A DNA stretch of 64,000 bases from Cavenderia fasciculata (taxonomy: Eukaryota; Evosea; Eumycetozoa; Acytosteliales; Cavenderiaceae). The stretch is taken from contig NW_004457642.1 of the NCBI RefSeq assembly GCF_000203815.1, forward strand, positions 434,001-498,000. Direction: 5' to 3'. Each line of letters begins with the position of its first letter. The first letter of the stretch is position 1. The notes beneath the pieces are model-generated. The model ran no database searches. It was not told the origin of the DNA and saw only the letters and a list, made by a program, of their open reading frames with translations. Shown piece after piece: positions 50,601 through 63,252 of this stretch. The position numbers and the translations under genes are program-made.

Positions 50601-53172
50601 TTCAAAGGCAGTCCTAAACAACACAGTCTCTCTGATATTATTCCACCAATAGTCGACATTGAGTTGCGATGGGTCAGTGATGAGTGTGGCAGTGGTCGTA
50701 GAGTACATTGGGATCATAGATTGACCATACTGGAAATTCTTGGGGAACAATCTATAAAACTCTTCTTTGATACTATCCATCAAATGACAATGGAATCCTG
50801 CATTGATACGAATCAACTTGTAAGATATATTGGCCGATTCGAGAATAGAGAGGAAACTATTCATTGATTCATGGTCTCCAGCAACGCCAACTGATTTGGG
50901 TGAGTTGTCGCCAGCCACTGAAATGTTCTTTGCGTATCCATGTTTGGTGATAAGGTGTTGAATGGTTTGTGCATTGGCCATAGCTACACACATTTTACCC
51001 GATCCACTTGTCTTGTTTTGCAGAGTGCTACGAAGCCAAATCAACTTTACAGCATCTTCCAATGTCAACATCCCCGATGCATAGGCTGCTGATACCTCAC
51101 CCAAACTATGTCCAATCACCGCAGATGGAATGATTCCACATTCTCTCAAGAGTACAGTGAGAGACGCTTGGAATGCAAAAATGGATGGTTGTGCCAACCA
51201 AGTACCGTGTATCTCTTCTTTGTTTTTCGTGTCGAATAGTTTGTCGACCAACGACCACCCAGAGATTGCCTGGAACATAGACGAACATCTTATAAACTCT
51301 GTTCTAAATGTGTTTGAAACATCAAATAATTCCTTTCCCATTGTTATCCATTGTTGACCTTGACCAGAGAATACAAATCCAAGTTTCTTTTTTGTAAATT
51401 CCATCATCTCACCAGTCCCAGTCATGTTATTTGATCTGATAGTATTGGTATCGAAATTATCTGAAAGGAATCCAGTTAATTGGTCAAGTAAATTGTCTCT
51501 TGAATCAACAACAAACGATACTCTGTTGGAAAGATGGTTTGTTCTTACAGTCGATGTATAACATATATCCTTTATATCAACTTTAGGATTAGATTGAATA
51601 TATTCATATACATCTTTTATACGTTGTTTTAATTGTTCTTCACCTTGACTTCTATTTCGATTGACTGATATTGTAAATACATCAATCATCTTTTGATCAA
51701 CAGTAGACATTGTATTGGTATTGTTAATGTTGATAGTATTTTGATCAAGTTGATCAAAGCTTGATAACAATACATTACAGTTGCTACCACCGACACCAAA
51801 ACTATTGACAATTGCCAACCTTGTCTTTTCAATCCAGGGGATTGTAGTAGACCCAGTTGGAATATACAGGTTTAATTGTTTGAATGGAATGTTGGGGTTG
51901 GGAGTAGCATATGATTGAGGACACATTGGTGGAATGGATCTATTTTTTAGACAACCTATTGTTTTGATTACTGAACAAATACCAGACCCACCTTCCAAAT
52001 GTCCAAGATTAGCCTTTGTACTTCCAATTGGTAATGGATTATCTCTAAGCTTTCCAAGACTATTTCCAATAGCTGTCAGTTCATTTAAATCACCCATTTG
52101 AGTTCCTGTACCGTGACACTCAAAATACCCAATATCATTTGCATTGGTTCCAAGTGGCGACAATAACTGTTCAATTAATTGTTCTTGATGACTTGATCTT
52201 GGTGCTGCTATTCCTCTTGGTGTTTTTCCATTCTACAAAATGGAAATAAATATTAATATTAATTATCAATAAATTGTTTGTTATTTTCATATTTATCACG
52301 TACAGTATTGGTTGAAGTATTTAAAATGATTGAATAAATTTCATCTTTATCTTTTAGAGCATCGGATAGGTTTTTTAAAATTAAAATACCGGCTCCTTCA
52401 GATCGGACATATCCATCGGCTCTGGCGTCAAATGCAAAACAACGTCCTTGAGGTTGTTGGCTTGTTAGACCAGCCTCACCATAATCGATCGATTGTTGAG
52501 GTGATGCAATCAAGTTGACACCTCCAACAATAGCCATACGACACTCATCATTCCAAATACTATTGGCTGCTAGATGCAAGGCAACCAATGAAGATGAGCA
52601 TGCAGTATTGATCGTCATACTCGGACCTGTGATATCCAAAAAGTACGACAATCTATTAGACAGAAATGAGGGGTTACTCCCAACCGTACTAAATTGATTA
52701 ATATCTCCAATCTCCATATTCCTTTGATAGTCTGTTGATGAAGATCCAATAAATACTCCTGTATTGGTTCCTTTTATTTGATTCAATGATATTTTTGCAT
52801 CTTCTAATGCTTCCATTGATATCTAAAAAATAAACAAAAAATAAATACAAATATAAGTAAGATAACAAATATTAAAATGTAGTATGTACATACTTGTAAA
52901 ATTAATCTTTGTTGTGGATCAATTTGAGAAGATTCCTTTGGAGATATTCCAAAGAATTCATTGTCAAATTGATCGATACCAGAGATGAAACCACCGATGG
53001 TATTTTTTAGTTTTTGTTCTTTGCTTGAAAGATGTTGACTCCATCGATCGCCTGGAACTGGTGTCAAAAAGTCATGACCTTGGGATATTAATTGCCAAAA
53101 TTCATCTAAAGTGGACACATCTCCTGGATATTTACATCCAATGCCAATGATTGCTACTGGTTCTATTTTCAT
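44676..53172 (-). CDS. stlA: Steely-type hybrid polyketide synthase (type I module fused to type III PKS)
   Basis: Makes a polyketide by passing an acyl chain from a fatty-acid-synthase-like module to a chalcone-synthase-like domain. Exons 53172-52894, 52822-52304 and 52232-44676 join in frame: 2,784 residues. Visible sites: ketosynthase Cys168, His306 and His344; acyltransferase Ser642 (GHSLG); dehydratase His955 and Asp1143; enoylreductase about 1554-1867 with its nucleotide motif near 1699; ketoreductase with Tyr2057; ACP Ser2290 (GLDSL); an acidic Glu/Gln/Asn linker about 2330-2420; type III PKS 2424-2784 with Cys2561 (MGCGAA), His2700 and Asn2733. No methyltransferase motif appears between DH and ER. 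In D. discoideum, Steely1 makes MPBD and Steely2 the DIF-1 precursor. From memory this resembles Steely1 (FSPGASIEAIL end, GRDYD in ER), so the symbol is tentative. Confidence 0.95.
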
Positions 53173-54297
53173 TTATATTTAGTAGGATGTGATGTAATAA
53201 ATAACAATATTATTATTTTTATAAATTTGGATATTGTTGTTTTAAAATAAATGTGAATTTAATTAATTAAATTGGCAATTAATGGTACAAAAGAGGTAGT
53301 AGCTTGGCTGGATTATATATATATATATATATATATTTAATTTATATATGTTTATAAATAAAACGAATTATTATGAATAAAAAGATGGGAAGAGTTACCA
53401 TGGTGAAGATGTTATTATTATTATTGTTATTATTATTATTATTCTCCTTGCCTTTGGGTTGAGAGGGTATGCACTCGAATGTTTATCTGATATTTCATAT
53501 ACCCATAGTCATATAGATAGGTACCTACCCCCAAGAAATTTAGAATATCTTTTCTCCATCTTTGTCCATCTTTTTATTCTCTGTCTCTGTCTCTCGCACA
53601 AGTAGAGTAGAGCACTAATAGATCTATTATAATCTCCATATTCCAGCACTACAAGGTCTTTCTATTGTTGTGTCAGTTACTATAGTAACAACTAAAATAG
53701 ATAACAACACCATTATTTACAACATGTATTGAATTAATTAATAGGGTTGTCAACATCAACAATATATTCGACAATGCGATGTTGTTTTAAAATATTATTA
53801 TCTGTATATACATACACACATGAAAATAATAATAATTATTATTAATTCGGGGGAGAGAGATCTAAAAATATGTGTGTGGTGGGTATATACAAATATATTT
53901 ATATAAGCGAGATCGTCCAATAATTAGGCACTTCATATGACTCGTGAAATGGTTGACAACAATATTGTTGACAATAAAGATTGTTTACAAGTTTGCATTA
54001 AATTATAATTGCATTCGTTTGTTGTATTCATTGACATGTTTGTGTGATGTACATTTTTGTTGGGTCGATCGATTATTATGTTAGCATATGACCGACTGTA
54101 CCAACAACAATAAGGAATTGACAATTTTTTGTAGTAGTGAATAAACTTGTTGTATGTATCTTTGTTTAAATGTATGTACGTTCAGCTTTCTGTTCTCGTC
54201 TAATGTTACAGCGAGTTTGGAAAAATGTGTTTATTTGGCGCCAAAAAGATCTAAAAATATACAGAATATTTATTAATAATTTATTTATTTATTTGTA
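53173..54297. other. Upstream region of the Steely synthase
   Basis: 1.1 kb between the synthase start and the 3' end of receptor copy 7. It contains an (AT)n run at 53314-53336, an (ATT)n tract near 53410-53442, a 14-bp palindrome (CAACAATATTGTTG) near 53956-53969, and the perfect 12-bp palindrome listed separately. No convincing gene is seen. The synthase promoter must be here. Confidence 0.55.
54234..54245. promoter_or_regulatory. Perfect palindrome TTTGGCGCCAAA (E2F-like)
   Basis: A 12-bp palindrome matching the E2F consensus in both directions, in non-coding DNA. It is about 1.06 kb upstream of the Steely start and 53 bp past the stop of receptor copy 7. Its target, if any, is unclear. 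Confidence 0.35.
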
Positions 54298-57243
54298 TTA
54301 TTTATTCATTTTTTTCATAAAGATACTCTTGGCAGCTTTTATCTTTAGTCTTGTAGAGTTACTATCACGAAGATAGAATACAAGTGCAATGACCAATGCT
54401 ATAAATACAGCTCCACCAACAACACATCCAACTATAATCTTCCACATGTTGGATGATGATGGTGATGAACAATCGACCTTTTCATTGTTGACGACCAATG
54501 CACTGAAATCTGGGTCTAGTAAACAAAAAGTACATTGAGGTACATGAACTCCAATCAATGCCAATGATTCATTGTTGTTGTTTCCAATGATATTGGTCTG
54601 ATTGATTAATTCATTTCTTGAAAATGTCTTTCTACCATCTGAATAGGAATACGAGAGGAATCTACCATAGAATTGTGTATCATTCTTGATAACTCTTAAA
54701 TAACTATCACTTCCTAGTATCTGTTCAAATGTTGGAATATCACTAGAGGAACATGATTGAATGGTTGATTGTTCATTATTGACAATCGTTGAGAATACAA
54801 CTCTGAGATGTGATAGGATCGATTGGTATTGCCATCCAGTGACATTTACACCAACTTTAATACTATTTGCTCCAACTGATACAATACTATCTCCAAATGG
54901 TAATTGTCTGTCTTGTGTTGAATATTCAATCAATGATGTGACATTGACAATTGATGATAGTGTTGGATACAATGTTGAATTGATCAACAATCTGTAATGA
55001 AGTGATGTAGATCATCACCTGATTGATCTGTAACATTCCATTGATCGACAATTAACTCTTGTACAACATTATCGTCAACATCCAACTCTTGAATCGCAAC
55101 CAATGAGAAAAAGAATTTATATCCATCCAATTCAAATGTTGCAACTGGTTTTGTATCGTTTTGAACAAATGTTACATTTGGATTCTCTAAAGTAAATTTT
55201 TAAAAAAGATAGAATTAATATTAATTATTATTATTATTTGTTTTGTTTTTAATACATACTAAAATATCTACAATTATCATAATAATTTTGATCACAAACA
55301 CATATTCCTTGGTCACTACATTGACCATGACCATAACAATTTAATGTATCTTCAATACATTTTTGTTTTAAATCGATTGATGGTGGGAATGGATAAAAGA
55401 TAGTATTGACTGCTGAAAAGAAATCTTCTATTTTGGCTTGTACCGATGCTTGTCCAGGTTGTGGTGCTGATAATAATGTACAAAGAATTGTAGTTTGATT
55501 CTTTGATGTTACTGGGCATTGTAATGTTCCATTTAAAGTAACCCAAGCATAATATACATCTATTGATTCTCCAAAATACCCATACACAGCCAACGATAAA
55601 TTACCAATCATTTGAACAGATGTAACCAATGGGTAAATTAATTGAGTACCTAAAAGAAATAAAAAGTTAAAATACTAAAGATATTTTTTTAAAATAGACT
55701 ATCGTCATTCACATACCTGGAGCAGTAATTGTAACCTTATTGATATTATAATCATTTTTAATTGTAGCTGTAAATGTACCAGGGTTAAGTTGATCGACTT
55801 GACATAACAGAGTATTGGTTGTCGAAGATGAACTTAGCACAGTGCAAGGGAATTCAAACATACTACTTGATTGCAATGTAACATAGTGTGGGAGAAAGGT
55901 GTTATAGGTCAATTTAAAGGTAAATGTCCTGGTAAGAGGTTCAAAACTAGATGCCGTTACAATAATCGTTGCATCCACAACCTGGAATTCTTTGTAATGG
56001 AGATCTCCAAATTCTAATCCAACTGTTTGAGGTGCACCACTTCCTAAAAAATCAATCCTATTTTCATATATTATAATATATTAATATTAACTACTACTAC
56101 TACTAATTGAACGATGAAGTGGTCTATCCTGAGTACTTACGCAACTTTTGTATTTGGAGTGATGATTGAATAATTTGAACCATCTTTCCAACCAAAATTA
56201 GAACCAGTGATTTCAGCTATTCCATTTTTAGATCCAAATACCAATTGATTAAATGTTATTTCTATAATAGATTAAATCAATCCAATAATTAATTATTAAA
56301 TAGTAAAATAATATAATATACTCTTTCTACATACGACATTTGAATCCAACGGCAGGAGGAGAGTTTGCTGAAAATCCTAATTGTTTGTCATAGTAGCAAT
56401 TGAAGCAATCGGGAACAGAGTTAATAGATGTGTTGGCGATAAATGTACGGAGTTGACAGAATCTGGAATCGAGTGATCCCGACAGGTGAGGATTATCTGA
56501 TACATCAAACAATAAGGATGAACGTCCACTTGGAATGATATCATTTGAAAGTGTGCCTGTTAAATTATTGTTTGCGAAATTACTTTTTGATTCAAAAACA
56601 AAATAGTTGTAGAGGTATTAGTGAGTGGACCATGTCGTGTTGGTTGACAATCAATTAATCAATAAGTATTTAATTTAATTTAATTTAATTACTTACATTG
56701 ACGCCATTGGAAGTTCAATGCTAATAGGTGGAATAGTTGTGAGACCACGTTGAATAGTTCTAAATAAAAAAAAAATAGAGAGAGTTAATAATAAAACAGT
56801 ACTCGGGGAAGAATGTAACATTATTACATACAAATAACGTAATTTACGATATGATGATGTAAATGGTAGTGTAGTAAATTGATGATCATAGATTGATCTA
56901 AATAATAAAAGAAAAGAATTTAATTAGGATTTAGGAATTCCTAAAATAACAATCAATCAATCGATACAAACAATGTTTCTAAATTTGGATACGTATCAAA
57001 ATCAAAAGGGGCAACTGTTGCACCTGCACTAAAAAGTTCTCTAAAATATTATTTATCAATTAATTAATTAATTAAATATTTTCAACTAGTTGTATGAATA
57101 AGAAGGTTCAGTTTACTTACAAAAATCCCAACTCTTTTGGATGACTTGGTGTAGCTGATACATTTCCAAACAATTGTCTAAATAAATAAATAAATACATA
57201 AACAATATTAATATATATTTCATATTCATCCACATTCAAGATA

Positions 57244-57279
<36 letters not shown>

Positions 57280-58424
57280 CATACATTGTAGAAAGATACC
57301 TATTATCTAAAGCCAATGATAGAACACTAACTCCATTTTGTTTAAAAACTCTTTTTTTTTAAAAAAAGATAAAGAATTATTATTATTATTATTAATCATT
57401 TGATATGTATGTATGTGTATGTGTGTGTACTTACAATTCAGTTAGATTTCCGAGTGCACCTAAAGAATATGATATACCAGCAGTACTAATATTCACTTCT
57501 AAATTGATTGATAAGATGGCTGGATAAACATTTGCCTTGATGGTAAACACGTCTAGACGTGCCAGTGTACGTGTTCCAGACAACTCGACTGATCTGAGCT
57601 CTGATGCATTTCCAAGACTGCGCACATTGACAATATTTGGACATCCCTTCAATTCAAGGCTGACAAGTAAAGGCATATTGGTTCCAAATGATGATGGAAT
57701 ACTACTAATTGATCCATCATCGATAATACTAGTATTATCCAAACACCAAAACCAAAAAGAATATAAAGTAAAGTATTAATTAATTAATTTAATAAATAAT
57801 TTATATTTAAATGTATATATATATATATATATATATTGCTTCAACATACGATATTGATTTTAAAATCTTCAAAGGGGAGATATCAAGCATATCAAGAGTT
57901 GATGTTGTACCTATAAAAGATACATTGTTTTTAAAGATCAAAGACATTGATCTCAACTCTGGGAATTGAAAGCTTGTGATCCCCAAGTACCCAGGTGACA
58001 GTGATGTAGCATTGAATGCAGTCACTTCAATGTTTCTAGAAGTGTAAAAGAGTATTATTATTATTATTATTATTATTAATCATCAGTAATATTAATCACA
58101 TTTTGATACAAACATTTTAGTGATATGAGTATATAGATTAGATGGTTCGGGTGTACATGTAAACATCGAGGTCATCGAACAGATATCTTCTTGTGTCTCT
58201 CTAACTGTGAGACCTGTGTGTCTGACTAACCATACTACTGATTTAACTGTAGTAAGCAGTAGAATAGATTGTTAATAACTATCATCTCTCTCTCTCTCCT
58301 ATCTCTCTAAACACATACGTTCTGCATCTGGAATAGGTTGAGCATTAATCTTTAGTATTACAGTGTTTGCTAAAGTAAATATGACAACACACAAGACAAT
58401 GAAATCGAAACTGATGTGTTTCAT
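54298..58424 (-). pseudogene. ComC-like receptor, copy 7 (one-EGF subfamily), with one frame break
   Basis: Starts at 58424 with a signal peptide (MKHISFDFIVLCVVIF) ending PDAER before the usual intron. Leucine-rich exons run from about 58320 to 56330 and are more numerous and shorter than in copies 1-6. TIG-like domains lie at about 56250-55380, and a single EGF-like module (CYGHGQC) at about 55355-55260. After an intron, the supersandwich domain opens with a variant of the family motif (FFSLVAIQELDVDDN). One base is missing near 55009 compared with copies 8 and 9, so the frame breaks early in this domain; the correct frame is open again from 54990 to 54298 through the helix and basic tail. 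If real, the product would lack the membrane anchor. Sequence error is the alternative. Confidence 0.72.
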
Positions 58425-58740
58425 ATTATTATTATTATACATGCCGATTTTATCCCTTGAAATAAAGTATAATTATATTTTGAACAAAAATAATATGAGT
58501 ACTCATGATGAGTTGCTTGCAAGTGATCTGTCGGACATGATCCAACATCCATTTTCTTTGATTCAAGGATTGTTTAGTCCGTCAGTGACCAAGGTTCTAT
58601 GTCGAGATTTTATCTGTAGATATTTACTAAAACAACAAGAGAACTTTTCAAGACTACTGATTCGGACTATTTATGTGCGCCTGTTCGAAAGAGAAAAACG
58701 GAGAATGCTTGATCAAAACAACTCCTGCACCTTATCTTTA
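58425..58740. other. Spacer between copies 7 and 8 with an unexpected open frame
   Basis: 316 bp upstream of copy 7 and downstream of copy 8. A plus-strand frame (58363-58770, 135 codons) crosses the whole spacer and overlaps both neighbours antisense. It also contains the palindrome ATGAGTACTCAT near 58495-58506. I do not call the frame a gene. Confidence 0.4.
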
Positions 58741-61700
58741 TTACACATCTTTATTAACCTTTTTCATTAGAATACTCTTGGCTGCTTTGAGCTTAAATCT
58801 TGCTGTATTACTATCACGAATATAGAAAGCCAGTGCAATGACCAATGCTATAAATACAGCACCACCAACAACACATCCAACTATAATCTTCCACGTGTTG
58901 GATGATGACGGTGAACAATCACTTTGTTGTTCCTTGTTGACGACCAATGCACTGAAATCTGGATCGAGAAGACAAAAAGTACATTGAGGTACATGAACTC
59001 CAATCAATGCCAATGATTCATTGTTGTTGTTTCCAATGATATTGGTTTGATTGATTAATTCATTTCTTGAAAATGTCTTTCTACCATCTGAATAGGAGTA
59101 CGAGAGGAATCTACCATAGAATTGTGTATCATTCTTGATAACTCTTAAATAACTATCACTTCCTAGTATCTGTTCAAATGTTGGAATATCACTAGAGGAA
59201 CATGATTCGATGGTTGATTGTTCATTGTTGACAATCGTTGAGAATACAACTCTGAGATGTGATAGAATCGATTGGTATTGCCATCCAGTGACATTTACTC
59301 CAACTTTAATACTATTTGCTCCAACTGATACAATACTATCTCCAAATGGTAATTGTCTGTCTTGTGTTGAATATTCAATCAATGATGTAACATTGACAAT
59401 TGATGATAGTGTTGGATACAATGTTGAGTTGATCAACAATCTGTAATGTAGTGATGTAAGATCATCACCTGATTGATCTGTAACATTCCACTGATCGACA
59501 ATTAACTCCTGTACAACATTATCATCAACATCCAACTCTTGAATTGCAACCAATGAGAAAAAGAATTTATATCCATCCAATTCAAATGTTGCAACTGGTT
59601 TTGTATCGTTTTGAACAAATGTTACATTTGGATTCTCTAAAGTAAAAATAAACAAATATATTAATATTAATTATACTTGATTATCATATTTGATTATAGT
59701 TATTTAAATTACAACATACTAAAATATCTACAATTATCATAATAATTTTGATCACAAACACATATTCCTTGGTCACTACATTGACCATGACCATAACAAT
59801 TTAATGTATCTTCAATACATTTTTGTTTCAAGTCGATTGATGGTGGGAATGCAATACTAATGGCATTATTTAAATTGGTATTGAATCCATCCACTTGAAC
59901 TTGTACTGATGCTTGCCCAGGTGGTAGTTGAGAGGAGGAGGAGGATGAAGATATTGTACAAATAATGGTAGTTTGATTCTTTGATGTTACTTGACATGCT
60001 AGAGTATTATTTAAAGTAACCGATGGTGAATTAAATGTATTATTTCCAAAATTACCATTCAATGTTAATGATTGTAATGTTGCACCTGATAATTGTGCTG
60101 ATGATATCAATGGATATGATATTATTGGACTACCTATAAATAGATTATAAATAAAAATAATCATGGATTAATAATGATGATTAAAGAGAATGCTTTGGAT
60201 TGGATGATAGGGTCAGAGAGTCTGTCATCTGTCATCATACCTTGAATACTTTGAAGGTATATATTTGACTTGAAATAGGGATTTGAAATAACCAAAGTAT
60301 AATTACTTGATGGTATTTGATACAGTTGACATCTAATATTGGCAGAGTCACTGAAATAGATTGAGCAAGGGTAGCGTAACCCCTTGTCTAGTGACACTAT
60401 TTCAATAGAGTGACTAATAAATGGATTGTAATCTAAACCAAGCATACTTATACTCATAAGTGCATTGTCGAATGATAAACCCGACGCCTTTATATCGGCA
60501 ACCACAACCTTTGTCTCTAGATAATATTTGCCACTAAAATTGAATCCAACAGTTTGAGGAACACCCTTTTGAGTAAATGGGAATCTATATTATATATTAC
60601 GACGTATAATAAAAATATTGGTATTATTATTATTATTATTATTATTACAATATAAACTAAATTATAATATAATAACTTGACTTACGAAATTTTAGTATTT
60701 GGGATCACCATTGTGTAGTTTGATCCAGGTTCCCATCCCAAGTTTTTGCCCGTAATCAAAACTTCTCCTTTAATTGACGGGAATATTTCTTTATCAAATT
60801 GGATATCTATTAATACATAAATATATATAACCCATATATTAGTATTAGTGGCCACTCTTTTTATCATTTCATCAATTAATGAATCAACAACAACAACATA
60901 CCACAGTGAAAACCTGCAGGAGGTGGGATCGATGAAGAGAATCCTATATTTGCTCCATAGTAGCAGTAAAAACAATCTGGTACTTGTGTAATTCCAGTGT
61001 TTGCAACAAAAGCATAAAATGAACAAAAATTGGGAGTGAGAGAGCCTGTCATAAAAGGATTATAGACTAAATCCATCCATAGTCCTGGAGTAGCTGTTAA
61101 AAATGGTTCAAGTGGTAATACTCCTGTGAAATTGTTTGAATTAAAGGATCTTTCAAACATAAAAATAGAGTATATATTGTTAATATATTTAAATATGGGT
61201 TTCAAGTAATCGTAGTATTGATTTGATCGATTGATTGATTAATTACATTGCTTTTAAAGAAGATGGGAATGGAGAGCTTGGAAAATTGCCTACTATATTA
61301 CTTTGAACGATCGCGCTATAGTATTGATTGAAATTAGAGAATTAGTTTATAATCCTCTTTCTTTACTTTCTTCGACTTTTTTTACATACATTGATTCTAA
61401 ATTGGGTGTTAATGAATAATCAGTGAATGGGTAGATGACTTGACCTGGCGCTTGTCTCCTTACACTATAATAATAACATATAGAATTAATAATAATAATA
61501 ATAATAAGATGGATTAATATTAATATTTTAAAGAGTGATGTGTACTGACATATAGGTATACATATGTGTATGTAACATACTAGTGTTTTAACAATGGATA
61601 GGCTGATATTTCACTTGGCACAACAGAGGTGTTGAAATATTGGGATAAATAGGTTAATTTTTTTGTATGTGAGATATTGATAATCACATTTCCTTGTATC

Positions 61701-62962
61701 GCTCTAGTAAGTAAGTATTCAAACCAAAAGATTAGAGTTAATTCATTTATATATCTTTTGTTTCAACTTACATTAAATCAATAAATTGCGATTTCAAATT
61801 TATCTTTGTAGTTTTTGAAACTGAATAGTCAACAAAATAACTAAAATACAATAAATAAATAAATAATAAACATATTATTAATTATTATTAATTATTATTA
61901 TTCTAAAGTTTCAACTTACAAATTAGTCAGTGGCATTGTTATATCGAAAGATTGATCAGATTCTGGTGCCATTTCAATTTGCAGGTCCTTGATTGGGTAG
62001 GATTGTTGTTGTATTTGATCCCACATTAATCTCTTGAGAAAGGATGACTGGTGGAGTGAAAAGGTTGTTGCCAGTGGCATTGCTCCAAAGCTAGACACTT
62101 CAATTAGATTTGGACAATTTTGTAGTACAAAGTGTTTCAAAGTAACAAGATTGCTACCAAATGTTGGTGGTATGGTTGTGATGGTAATATCACTCTTTAT
62201 ACTATATATATATAATAAATATATATAATATATGCAATGATTAGTAAGAGTAAAGAATTAGAATTAGAATATTAGGAATAATGTCAACCCAAACATACCT
62301 TAGGTATTGTAATAGTGGAAACGATCCACTCAACATTGATAGTGTCGACGTAGGTATATTGGATTTATATCCTGCGCCAAAATTAATCGACATACTGGTT
62401 GCATATGGAAATGTCAATGATGTGATCCTTAAATCAGGTGTACCAACATCTCCATAGACTTTGGTAACCAAGTTACTTTACGTTGCGTCAAAAACAAAAA
62501 CAAAAAGAAGAAGAAGAAGAAAATGAAGAGTTAGTATAGGAGGGATTAATGGTCATATGATTCTCTATCAATCTATCTATCAATCTATCTTTTCAATTAC
62601 ATACATTGAAACAATTCTGTACCCAATACCTTGTACATTGCTACAACTTATTTGCCCAGAGCTACACATACTGACTTGATCTTGTAGTATCTCTGTTATA
62701 CCCATTTGACGAATCAACCAAATTGCTGAATCAACTTTATAAATATAATATGAAGAATGATTAGTCAACTAGTTGTCATGATAGAAAGGATATTACTATA
62801 GATCGTATTAATAAATAACATACGTTCATTTTGTGGAAGTGCTTGTGATGATACACTGACGACGCATAGTGATAATATAATAATGAAGACGGTAACAAAA
62901 ATCGATGATAAACACACTCCACCTAAAGCTGAAGGGTGTCGATTATTATTATTTATTTTCAT
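58741..62962 (-). CDS. ComC-like receptor, copy 8 (one-EGF subfamily)
   Basis: Complete, apparently intact receptor. The start at 62962 gives a signal peptide (MKINNNNRHPSALGG, then a long hydrophobic core) ending LPQNER at the first donor. Many small leucine-rich exons lie between about 62740 and 60900, with the DCFYCYYG cap near 60960. TIG-like domains span about 60780-59880 and include a Ser-rich insert near 59930-59960. A single EGF-like module (CYGHGQC, CVCDQNYYDNC) lies at about 59825-59715. After an intron near 59710-59640 come the supersandwich domain, the PQCTFCLLDPDFSAL motif, one helix (WKIIVGCVVGG start) and a short Lys/Arg tail ending KKVNKDV. From the EGF module onward the sequence is nearly identical to copies 7 and 9, while upstream parts are much more divergent from copy 7. 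Confidence 0.87.
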
Positions 62963-63252
62963 TTATTATTTGATTATCTCTTTAAACTACTACAGTATCA
63001 TCAATAATATTAATCTTCTTTCGTCTCTTTCATTATCATATATTCGTCTTTTCGTAGAAGGTCAACGAGCATATAGTCTATATAACCCAAAACCCAGCAG
63101 ATATTTTAATCTTCAGTTGAACCAGGTTTTTTGCATATGATTGTCTTTGAAGTCCAGGATGACGTGCATTGAATTTGTTTGGGTATACTATTATAGTGAT
63201 TTCTTGATAATAAGAATATTTGGTTTATTTGTTACTTTATTTCTTTATTTAT

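Noticed and set aside
53933-54124. 63-codon minus-strand frame upstream of the Steely synthase
   Set aside because: Short, no signal or domain, and typical of chance frames in this composition.
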